A stretch of 64,000 bases of DNA, from assembly GCF_964030895.1 (NCBI RefSeq), contig NZ_OZ034986.1, positions 930,001 to 994,000 of the forward strand, written 5' to 3'. Source of the DNA: Spiroplasma endosymbiont of Nebria brevicollis (GTDB lineage Bacteria; Bacillota_I; Bacilli_A; Mycoplasmatales; VBWQ01). Positions within the stretch are counted from its first letter, which is position 1, and every line of letters begins with the position of its first letter. A program made the translations under genes and the position numbers. Under the pieces are notes generated by a model. It was given only the letters and a program-made list of their open reading frames with translations, had not been told where the DNA came from and searched no databases. This document shows, piece after piece, positions 54,828 to 64,000 of the stretch.

Positions 54828-56297
54828 ATGAATAAAGAATTTACTTATTTAAATGAAATTAGTTATTGATTATTAAATAAAAGTGATTTTACTCATAGTG
54901 AATATAATCTTAGTGGTAGTAGATATTCTAGTAAAACATATAGTATAGCAGAAGAATTAGCAATATTAATAGTTATATCAATTAAAGTACAAAAATCAAT
55001 TGCTATTTATGCATTTAGAAAATTAAATAAAGATATTAATGATTTAGTAAAAGAAATATATAATGCTTTAATAATAATTGGATTGAATGATTATAAAGAC
55101 TTTACTTTAAAATACCCTAATAAGCAAGCAGACTTTCGTTTTAAAGGTTTTAAATCATTTATTAGGGTAATGGGTGTATATAGTAATTCAAATGATAGAA
55201 TACCTTTAAAAGGTCTTTCTCGTAGTGAAATAAAAGGTTTTGATTTAGCAATTGAATGATGTGAAGAAGCAAATGAATTTAGTCAACAAGAATTTCAAGC
55301 AATAACATTTGCATTAGGTAATGCTAAAAAAAGAATAAAAATAAAAAGTTGTAATCCAGATAATATTTATCAATATTATATTGAATATATGAATAAAATT
55401 GTACCTTTTAATTTAGAAATAATGAAAGAAAAAAATGAACAAATTAAATCAATATTTGATAATAATATTTTTAAATTATTTCATTATAGTAATTGAAAAG
55501 TAAATGCTCATAATCTTACATTAGATATGATTAATGATTTAGAAGAATTAAAAGTATTAGATCCAATTAAAGCACAAAGTTGATATTATGGTGTACCAAG
55601 TATTTTACAAGGTGCTATTTTTGCTAGATATTTAGATAAAGTTAATACTAAATTAGATTTTCAAGTACAAAGATTAACTGGTGGTTTAGATATAGGTATG
55701 GCAACAAGTCCAAGTGGTCATCCTACATCTGCTTCATTATGATTTATTGGTGAAAATGATAATGGTAGAAGAGCACATAAAGAAAGTGAATTTTATCATA
55801 GTAATGTTACTATGCAATATAAAGATACTGATACTTTAGCAAATGATATTATTAATTATTATATTAATGAAAGTAAACGTTATATAGCAATGTTATTTGG
55901 TTTTACTTGTTATGTTGATTATGGTAATGGTGGGTTAGTATTTATTGATGTTTTAAAAAGTTGAGTTAAAAAACGTAATATAACATGATTAAAATTTATA
56001 GCAGTAGATAAATCAATTTTATATTTAAATGATAGAATTGATTTTACAACAATTTGTATGCTTAAAAATATTATTAGTTTTAATTGAGAAAGATGTCCAG
56101 AAACTAAAAGACAATATAGTTTAATGCAATGATTAGATAAAAAGAAATTAGATACTAATAATAGTCCGAAAATGTTAGATTTACATGATGATACTTGAGA
56201 TAGTGATATGTATGCATTAATGCATGAAATGAAATGATTAATTAATGGTATTAATAATAAATTATTAATTAATAAAAATAATTTTGGTGGTGATTAA
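54828..56297 (+). CDS. terL: Terminase large subunit
   Basis: 489 aa, full-length. Walker A SGSRYSSKTYS, Walker B DLAIEWCEEANEF, nuclease acidic residues in GGLDIGMATSPSG, YVDYGNGGL and LHDDTWDSDMYAL. C-terminus HEMKWLINGINNKLLINKNN is intact, unlike P2. It has both ATPase and nuclease domains, so packaging is of the headful/cos kind rather than the phi29 protein-primed kind. Confidence 0.9.
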
Positions 56298-56298
56298 T

Positions 56299-57654
56299 AT
56301 GATAAATACAATGGAATATTTAAGTTGTGATAAAAAAGATTGATATATTGATATACCAATGATTATTGCTCAAAAATCAACTAAATTATGATTAGGTAAA
56401 GGATTTTTATTTAATTCAAGTAAAAAAGAAATATTAGATTATCTTAATGAAATGAATTTAAAAGATAAATGATTAGAAAAATTTTATAAATTTGGTTTAC
56501 AAAATTCACTAATGGGTAAAGTATTTATTATGATTATAATTAATGAAGATAATAGTAAATCCCTTAAAATATTACCTAATAGTTTTTGTGGTAGAGTTGC
56601 TAAATATAATGAACAAGAACAATCAGCAGAATTTTATTTTATTAATGAACAAGCTGATAGTGCTACTTTAACTTGAGTAATAATACAAAATGGAAAAGTT
56701 AAATATGAAACATATAAAGATAATAATAAAGATATTATTTTAGGTTCTACAAGAACTAAATTAAAACCAAATATAACACCATTAAAAACTTATGAAATTA
56801 AAAATTCATTTAATTATATTCCTATTTTTGAAATAACTAATTTACCAATTATTAATTTATATGGTAATACAACTACTTTAAATGCATATCCAGATTGTAC
56901 AGCAGTATGAGATTTAATATGAGATTTAAATCAAGTTATTAAGAAAAAAAGATTAGAAAGAGAATTTAATGTTACTACTTTATTTGCTGTATTAGATAAT
57001 GAAACAGTTAAAGAAATGCAAGAAAATGGTAATATTATTGAAAATCCTAAAAAAGATATGATAGTTAATGTTGGTAGTGCTGGATATGATAAAAATGGGA
57101 ATGGTAGTATGCAAATTATACAAGGTGACCCAAAATTTAGTGAATATTGATTAGATTATAATGGTACTGCTAAAGCAATATTTAATGGTTCTGGTTATGA
57201 TTATGATGAACATGGTAATGATGTTTATACTAATAAAACACAAAGTATGTTTAATAATAAATTTGATATGGAAACAACAGAAATTAAAATAGCATTTTAT
57301 AGTGCTTATTTTTATCGTATATTTGATTTACTTCTTATTAGTGAAAATTTATGAAATGGTATTGGTGAAAGACCTTATTCATTTAAATTTATACCTATAG
57401 CAATGACTGACCAAATAGTACAAGACCAAATTATTAATTCAAGATTAAATAATGGTACTATGACAGTAAGTGAAGCAATTGGTGAATATGATAATATTGA
57501 CCAACTTATGGCAGAAAATAAATTTGAAAATATTATTACAGAAAATAAAAAATTAAATAAAGAATTAGGAGATAGTGAAAATGAGCAATCATCAACGAAT
57601 TCAATTAATGAAACACGCACATCTAAATCTAAAGAGACAACAAGCAATAATTAA
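56299..57654 (+). CDS. Portal protein
   Basis: 451 aa; P3 copy of 35,070 with a few substitutions (for example MIIINEDN, IKNSFNYIPI). Start overlaps nothing; ATG is 1 bp after the terL stop. Its 3' end overlaps the tail gene. Confidence 0.7.
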
Positions 57655-60539
57655 ACGTTTAAGTCATTGAAAAATATTTCCATTTATAATTAATAATGGA
57701 GCAATACCTTTAACTGAAACTGGTTATAAACCTATTAATAGTAAAATTAGTGATTTTGGTCAATATGAATTAATACTTTCTGGTAATACTCCAGTTGTAT
57801 GTATTTGAAAAAATAGTACTAAAATCTATCAAAAAAATAAAGGTATAACAGACCCAACTACTCATAAAACTACTGGACAAGACCAATATTATACTAAACA
57901 ATATAAAATTGGTGATTATTGAAATGCTTATTTAATTGATGATACAAGTGGTGTAGATTTTGGTGGTTTACCTAATAATCAATTATTTAAAACAATTTCT
58001 ACAACAAGACAATATATATTAGTTATGTTTGAAGAACAAATTACAGTAGATGATTATTTACAATTTTTTTGTGTATTTAATGATAAAAATGAAAATATTG
58101 GTGGTAATACTGGTAAAAATCAAGATAGACAATTATTATATATTTCAAATGTAACTAATTATTATAGTCCTTATAATGGTGAATTTAGTATGCAAGTATT
58201 AACTTTTAGTTCAGTTAATGATAGAGCAGTAGCAAGTGGTCAAAATACGCTTGATTATGTACAATATGCAAGTCCAGGTAGTGGTTATGCTTTCCCCTAC
58301 TATTCAAAATAGTTTAGTAACGTTAAATCGTACTTTAATGCGTGATATTGGAGTTAGATATAGTCATAGACAATCTTATGGTTTAGAATTATTATCTAGT
58401 TGTTATTATTATGGTAGACCTATAATACAAGGTCAAGCACCTAATCAAATTAATAATAATGAAATATTTGAACAAAAAGTATTTGCTTCAAGAAGATTAT
58501 TTATTGCTGGTAATAATGACCGTTCAAGTACATCAGTTAAAAATAATGGTGGTTTATTAGCAGGTATTAATGATAAAATAACTACTAATAGTCATCCAGA
58601 AACTACATTTTATAATTTAATGGATGCAAAACCTACTGGATATCTTAATTTTAAAAATTGAAAAGAATGATTATCAACTAGTTTAAATTTACAAGCAAAT
58701 TTATTTGTTACAAAAGATTTTAAAGGTATGTTAGCATTTGATAAAACAAAAGCAACTAATAGTAATGGTACAGCAATTGGAGAAGCTAAATTCTTTTGAG
58801 ATAGTGAATGAAATATTAATAATATCTCTGGTAATTATAATGTAGATATGTCTAGTAATTTTAAATATAAAGACCCAGATACTAATTTAATTATTGGTTC
58901 ACCAACTGTAGATTATTCAAAAATAAGTCAAAAATATATGAGTGCTATATTAAATTTTAATTCAGTAGTATTTAGTAGTTTAATACAAATGCCTTATGAT
59001 AGTGTACAATGATTACCTTTTGCTTTAAGTGATATACCATTAATTGGTAAATTATTAAATGTTTTAAGTTTAGGTATTCCAATTGGTTTTATTATTAATC
59101 AAAATAATCAACAATATAAAAAAATGTTATATTTTAATGGTTTCATGTCAGCATTTTTTACAAATAATTTAGAAAATATTATTGGTAATGGTGGTTTAAT
59201 TCCATTAAATGCTTTTGCTAATGAAAATGCTTTTGCTATTGGTAAATTATTAGGTGCTAATGTTTCTACAACTGCTATGACTATGAAATTAACTGATAGA
59301 ATATCAGTATATCCATGAGACCCTAAAACTGGTCATAAATTAAAAACAAAAGAACAAATAAGTACAGTTGATTTATCACAAAAGAAAAATAATAAAGTTT
59401 ATATTTTAGCAGAAGATACTGAATTTTTAGATATAGCAAGTCCATTAACTAACTTAGACACAGAAATGCAATGAAATCCAACAAGTAATGGTGTTAGTGA
59501 TGGTTCTAATTATGCATACATTATTGATACAATTGTAACTCAATCATTACATCAAGGTGAAGAAAGACATACATTTTATAGTGATAATCCATTTACTTAT
59601 CAAGGTGATTATAATGAACTTTCAATAGCACAATTTAGATATAAAAATAAAGGAGCATTAACTAGTAATGCTTTTAATTGAACTACTTTATATAAATTAA
59701 ATCATGATGAATATAAAGAAACTGAAGAAACTACATTTAGTTATCCAGCAAATATCTTACCACCAAGTCCACAAAATATAGCAAAACAAATAGTTATTAT
59801 TCCAAGTAATCCAACTATAAAAATGGATTTACCATTAGAAAGTTTATTTAGTATAGGTAATGATAATAAGTTACAATATTCACCTTATAATTGAAATGAT
59901 TATGTAGCACCAAAAATTAAACCCTTAGAAATAGATATTAATTTTAAAGATTATTTAGACCCTACATTATTAATTAATACTTTTAATGATTTAAAAAGAT
60001 ATTATAAAAGTATAGATGTATACTTAAGTTATGAATATGAAACAGATGAGTTTATTAATCATCAAACGGAAGGTTGTTCTACAAAAGAAATTTTTAAACC
60101 TTCTAAATCTCAAACCTTCGTTTTTTCAAGAGATTTAAAAGAATTATTAACATATAATAGTTCATTAAAATTAAAATATTATGAAGACCATAATATTACA
60201 TATCATGGATTATATGCCGGATATTATGGTAATGGTAAAATAGGAATAGAAATTGATAGAAATGAAAATAATGTATATAGTGTTGAAAATACTTATATGC
60301 AATCTAGAATTGAAGATAATATTACTACACAAAGTATTGAAAATCAAAAAGACACAATATTAGGATTTTGTGATTTATCTGACAAAGAATTTAAGTGAAA
60401 AATACAATTATTACCAAATATTATGCAATTAGAAGTTTCTTGATTCAGTGAAAAAGCGGTTTTAGGTTTAACACAGTACATAAGATATTATAAATATTAT
60501 AATTTAACTATTTCACAAATTATACTAAATTCAAGATAA
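57581..60539 (+). pseudogene. Tail protein, frameshifted in a C-run
   Basis: ATG 57581. The frame is open to TAG 58,310-58,312 because four C (58,294-58,297) replace the three of P2. Deleting one base restores the full protein, which continues from about 58,300 to TAA 60,537-60,539. It could be a real loss, a phase-variable switch, or a sequencing slip. The last ~200 residues (from about QIVIIPSNPTIKMDL) are a third version of the tip, ending QIILNSR. Confidence 0.75.
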
Positions 60540-60578
60540 ACATGTTATAATAAACATATTAGTAGGAGGTTTAATTAA

Positions 60579-60806
60579 ATGAATTGATTATTAGGAACAA
60601 CTCATGAGATTATATTAGTTAAAATAGCAGTAATAGCAACTTTTTTTATGATAGTATTTTTAATACCTGCAGTATTATTATGTAACTCTATTGAAAAGAA
60701 AAAAAGTATTAAAAACAAAAGCGGAATTATTGGTATTTTTTTTTCTATATTAGTTTTTATGTGCATTATAATAGTTGCGTTAGCAACATTTACTAATATA
60801 TTTTAG
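60579..60806 (+). CDS. Small two-span membrane protein of P3 late end
   Basis: 75 aa, AGGAGG ribosome site, own TATAAT at 60,546-60,551. Helices ILVKIAVIATFFMIVFLIPA and GIIGIFFSILVFMCIIIVAL with a Lys-rich loop. The downstream 60,807-60,900 still carries coding-like sequence ending NNIPPQS, the C-terminus seen in P1 and P2 versions, apparently cut off from its own start. Confidence 0.6.
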
Positions 60807-60965
60807 ATTTTTTTGTTTATATTATTAAATATATTTGGTTTAATATTAGGTTGTTGATGATTATATAATAAAACAAAATAATATTCCCCCACAATCTTAA
60901 ATATTAATGTATAATATAATTAATCTATTTTTTCTTAGTAGTTTTGATAGATTAAATTTAAGGTT

Positions 60966-60993
60966 AAAAAGTTACTAGAAATAGTAACTTTTT
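60966..60993. terminator. Bidirectional terminator (P3)
   Basis: AAAAAGTTACT-agaaat-AGTAACTTTTT, 11-bp stem, T-run after it. Both arms changed together relative to P1 (C to T, G to A), which keeps pairing and supports a functional hairpin. Confidence 0.85.
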
Positions 60994-61094
60994 TTATTAT
61001 ATTTTTGTATTATCAATTATTCATTTTTTAAATATGTTAATATGTGAATATAAAATAATAGTTTTTGCTAAGTTATCGTTCGGATGTGATTAAA

Positions 61095-61565
61095 ATGGAA
61101 ATTAATAAAGTAAAAGGATTATGTAAAGAAATCATAAAATTTTATGATAAAGAACAAAAAAATAAGAATATACCAAAAGAAATGCAAGAAAATATTAGTA
61201 ATTTAAGATTACAAAAAATCTTATTATTTCTTTATTGTTATTATTGAAAAGAACTTAAAAAAGAAATAATAAATATTAATTTTTATGCTTGAACATATGG
61301 ACCAGTAGTAAAACCATTATATAATTTTTTAAAAGATTGTGGTTCTAATGGGATAGATATTTATAGATTTCAAGAATTTGAAACTCCTAAATATAATAAA
61401 AAAATATTTCAAAAAATATTAAATCATTTAAGTCAATTTTCTACAATGAGATTAGTTAGTGCTTCACATGATACAGAACCATGATTAAAAACTCCAAATT
61501 CATCTGTTATTGATAATGAATTAATTAAGAAATGATTTGAACAAGATGTCCCTGAAATCAAATAA
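61095..61565 (+). CDS. Panacea/DUF4065 (SocA-like) protein; P3 cargo gene
   Basis: 156 aa from ATG 61095; an in-frame TTG at 61,065 is an alternative start. Signature NLRLQKILLFLYCYYWKELK followed by NFYAWTYGPVVKPLYNFLKD matches the Panacea domain (LQKLLYF...AWxYGPV). Panacea proteins act as antitoxins for many unrelated toxins and are also found in phages as host-manipulating proteins. No toxin ORF is next to it, so it may neutralise a host or rival-phage toxin. It occupies the slot that holds DUF3800 in P1. Confidence 0.78.
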
Positions 61566-61632
61566 AAATAGACAAAAATCATTAAATATAAATTATCTAT
61601 ATTTAGTTATTAATCTCAATCAAATTCATTAT

Positions 61633-61809
61633 TTACTCCTTATTTTTATAATATTCTTTAATTTCTTTTACTTTATTATTAAAATCTAATTGATGTTTTT
61701 TACACATTTTAAAAAATTGAACAGAAGTATTTTCTAAATCTGTAGATTGTAATTTAATTAATACTTTACTATTACAATCTTTACAAATACATTTTAATTT
61801 AGTTTTCAT
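61633..61809 (-). CDS. Zinc-ribbon protein, 58 aa
   Basis: P3 copy of 33,410, intact: CICKDCNSKVLIKL and KMCKKHQL. Last gene of the early operon, here on the minus strand and convergent with Panacea. Confidence 0.75.
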   Translation of the reverse strand: MKTKLKCICKDCNSKVLIKLQSTDLENTSVQFFKMCKKHQLDFNNKVKEIKEYYKNKE

Positions 61810-61810
61810 T

Positions 61811-61915
61811 TTATTTTTTCCTTACTAAATCAAGTAATAAAACAATAAAACAACCTAAATTTATTAATGCTATTATTGTAGAATTTATAATTATTAATAT
61901 TTCTCATCAAACCAT
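61811..61915 (-). CDS. Single-span membrane peptide, 34 aa
   Basis: MVWWEILIIINSTIIALINL..., ending LLLDLVRKK. Shorter than the P1/P2 versions, no longer overlapping the next gene. Confidence 0.6.
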
Positions 61916-62445
61916 TATTTCACTTCCTTATTTAAATAATATCAACCAATTAATAAACTTTCTGCTTGGTCATGGTCTTTAATTTTAATATTTCAATTAT
62001 GGTTCTTAATCATGAATTGAGAAAGTTCAATTGATAACTCTTTAGTTCAAGGTTTATAATTTCAATTATATTTAATTTCATCTAAACTTTGATATCATTT
62101 TCTTCATTCACTACTACTAACTAACATATCTTTAGTTAATAATTTATTAAATTGTCCAGCAATAAAACCACGTAAATGGTCTAATGTTTCTTTACCTTTA
62201 CCAAATTTTGGATTAAATATCCCACGTTCAATTACTAAATATAAACTATAATCTGTTTTATCATCAATTACACCTAAATTATTAGTTTGACATTGTAGAA
62301 AAACCATATTAATAAAATCAGTAAAATAATGATAATCTTTTTTAGAAAAATTAAGACTAGTTATTAATATTGGTATTTTATTTTCTCATAATGTAAACCC
62401 AGTATTTTTTATACTTGGGTCAATTGAAAGTAAATAATTATTCAT
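61915..62445 (-). CDS. RuvC-like Holliday-junction resolvase
   Basis: 176 aa, ATG 62445. SIDPSIKNTGFTLWE, VIERGIFNPKFGKG and KDHDQAESLLIGW. The middle insert (KKDYHYFTDFINMVFLQCQT) is like P1, while the flanks are nearer P2, another mosaic joint. Confidence 0.8.
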
Positions 62446-63235
62446 TACTAAATACTACCTTATCTAAATTATCAATATTAGTTTGTATTTGTTCATAATT
62501 AATATTTATTTCTTCTTTTGGTTCTTCAATAGATTTTAATTTAATTTCTTTATTATCATTATTTGGATTATCAACATACATTATATTTTCATTTTCTAAT
62601 ACTATTGCTTGATCAATTTGCATTGCTCTATCAATAATATTTTGATTTTCTAATTTAATACTAGGGTCTTTATTAATATCTCTAATAATTGCTTTAATAA
62701 CTGTTTTAAGTGCCATAGCATTAAAACTAGTAGTTCATGGACTATTACCATTTGCTTTACTATATTTTTTTCTATGTTCTTCACATTCTTGTTTAGTCAT
62801 ACCTTTAATAAAAGTAATTATTTTACCTAAATAATTTTTAATAGAAATCATACCATAATAACCAATAATTATTTTATTTTCAAATATTTTACTAGGGTCT
62901 AATTCTCAACGTTGAGTTTCTTTATTAAAAATATGTTTATCAGTAATAATTTCTCTTTGAAAATCAATTACACAATTTGAACGTTGTAATAAAGTTAAAA
63001 AACCATCTTCTTGTATTTGTACTTGTAATTCATTATTATAAGGTATTAATGCTATTTCTTTTTTAATTGGATTATTACTTAAATCTAATTCAAATATAGT
63101 TGCTAAAGTATTAATAACTGATTGTGGATTTAATGTTGATAATTTTTTATCATTTAATTTTGTTAATTCATAATAGTTAGTAAATTGTTGTATTTTTGAT
63201 TTATCTATATTTTTAGGTAATATTAAATTTGCCAT
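62438..63235 (-). CDS. RecT-like annealing protein, P2-type core
   Basis: 265 aa, ATG 63235. Nearly identical to the P2 protein (31,992); differences include NLILPKN and VLENEN. Shares the constant acidic C-tail. Confidence 0.75.
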
Positions 63236-63876
63236 TAGTGATTTTCCTTTCAAAGTGCAATTGCCATTTCTCATTCATATACTAATTCATCTGTTATTTC
63301 TACTAATATTTTTTCTACATTATCTTTTTGAATTCAATAAATATAATGTGTATTTGATAAATTAAAACCATTATTTTTTAATATTCAATAATAAGCAGTT
63401 AATTGTAATATTGATTTTTCTTTATTTTCTTTATACATATTTGATAATGTTTTAAAATCAATTATTGTATATAAATTATTTTCTTTATAAATTAAATCTG
63501 GTGTTCCGGCAATAATATCATAAGTAAATACTTGTTCACATATATATTTAGTATTTACTTTAAATTCTTGTAAATTATTTAATAAATTTTCACAATATTG
63601 TAAATAATTTTTATTAAATAAATGTTGAATATTATTTAATAATTTATCTTTTATATTATTAATATTTATATTTTTAAAATATAATTCTGCTACTTTATGA
63701 ACAGTTTCTCCTCTTAATCTAGCATTTTCTAATCTATCAAAAGGTATATTTTCATAAGGATTTTTATTTTCATATAAATAATATTGAATAATTTTAGATA
63801 CTGATATTTTTTCTTGTTTATTTAAAAAATATTGATGTGTATCTTTTTTAAAAATTAAATTATTTTTTAATTGCAT
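63235..63876 (-). CDS. PD-(D/E)XK exonuclease (RecB/Cas4-like)
   Basis: 213 aa, ATG 63876; P3 copy of 31,351 with YLYENKN for YLYEDKN. GTPDLIY and IIDFKTL intact. Stop overlaps the recT start by one base. Confidence 0.82.
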
Positions 63877-64000
63877 TTTTAATTAAACTCCTTAAAAAAG
63901 CATTAATTGTAATATGATTTTCTAAGCAATATTTTTTAAATTCATAATATTCATCTATAGTTAATCTAACAATCATTTGTTTATTTAATAAATCTTCTTT
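63860..64000 (-). CDS. Ribbon-helix-helix protein, partial at window end
   Basis: Reads KEDLLNKQMIVRLTIDEYYE...ITINAFLRSLIKNAIKK, identical in type to P2 (31,206). The first 7 or so codons lie beyond the window. Confidence 0.7.
   Translation of the reverse strand, partial: KEDLLNKQMIVRLTIDEYYEFKKYCLENHITINAFLRSLIKNAIKK

Larger units (their letters stand above)
46456..64000 (+). mobile_element. Prophage P3, nearly complete; right end outside window
   Basis: Left terminal sequence at 46,456, then transposase (-), small-terminase-like gene, all late genes (+), cargo slot and early operon (-). Visible length is 17.5 kb. The early operon still lacks about 1.7-2.3 kb by comparison with P1/P2, so the full size would be near 19.3-19.9 kb. 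Confidence 0.75.

Noticed and set aside
48373..60539. phi29-type (protein-primed) phage
   Set aside because: Genome size and the scaffold-capsid order are similar, but TerL has a nuclease domain and no DNA polymerase or terminal protein is visible.
21000..64000. CRISPR array
   Set aside because: Repeats here are kilobase-scale gene copies; no short regularly spaced repeats with unique spacers are seen.

Overview
The window looks like a piece of a Spiroplasma (Mollicutes) chromosome. Base composition is very AT-rich, TGA has to be read as tryptophan inside almost every conserved gene (genetic code 4), ribosome sites are AGGAG-like, and the insertion sequences and lipoprotein/surface proteins suit a wall-less bacterium. 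All coordinates below treat TGA as Trp, so many genes are longer than a standard-code reading would give. The species cannot be named from the sequence.

Chromosomal part, 1-20,897. It starts with decayed sequence and a broken gene for a glucosyltransferase resembling the catalytic domain of large clostridial toxins (TcdA/TcdB, GT44). Next come a repeat-rich surface protein (-), a lipoprotein and a YitT-family membrane protein, a KtrB/TrkH potassium channel subunit and folD, which ends in a strong terminator. From 9.7 to 17.9 kb is a junkyard: pseudogenes, an ABC exporter whose ATPase is broken by a frameshift and by an IS1595-family insertion with 8-bp target duplications, and an intact IS3-family element. 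At 17,979 is a full-length SIR2-SLOG protein with the architecture and catalytic residues of the Thoeris effector ThsA; only the first 30 or so codons of a TIR (ThsB-like) partner survive behind it. A DHH-family nanoRNase/pAp phosphatase follows, and a second DHH gene is cut by the first prophage.

Prophage part, 20,898-64,000. I read this as three related small tailed-phage genomes nested inside one another: P1 (20,898-29,101), P2 (29,102-46,455) and P3 (46,456 to beyond the window). Each visible junction carries a related terminal sequence starting GGGCG/GGCCG, followed by TATAG, an AATGAGAG-containing hairpin and TTTAATTGTT. P1 sits in the DHH gene, P2 sits in the tail gene of P1, and P3 sits in the scaffold gene of P2. 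Next to the left end of P3 is a UPF0236/ISLre2-like transposase and no site-specific integrase is visible, so the elements may be transposable phages. Summing visible and missing parts gives about 19-20 kb per genome.

Shared gene plan (as in P3, left to right): end - transposase (-) - small-terminase-like protein - scaffold - major capsid - 90, 280, 305, 171 and 113 aa proteins - adaptor/fibre - large terminase - portal - 984 aa tail protein - small membrane protein - terminator - cargo slot - then, convergent, the early operon (RuvC-like resolvase, RecT, PD-(D/E)XK nuclease, ribbon-helix-helix protein, small Zn-ribbon proteins) - end. The three copies differ where a phage would be expected to vary: the tips of the fibre and tail proteins, the small membrane protein, the RecT core, and the cargo slot (DUF3800 gene plus a candidate small RNA in P1, a Panacea/DUF4065 gene in P3). 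In P2 the terminase-portal-tail block is inverted relative to the other modules. No sheath, tube or tape-measure genes and no endolysin are recognisable, which suits a short-tailed phage of a wall-less host.
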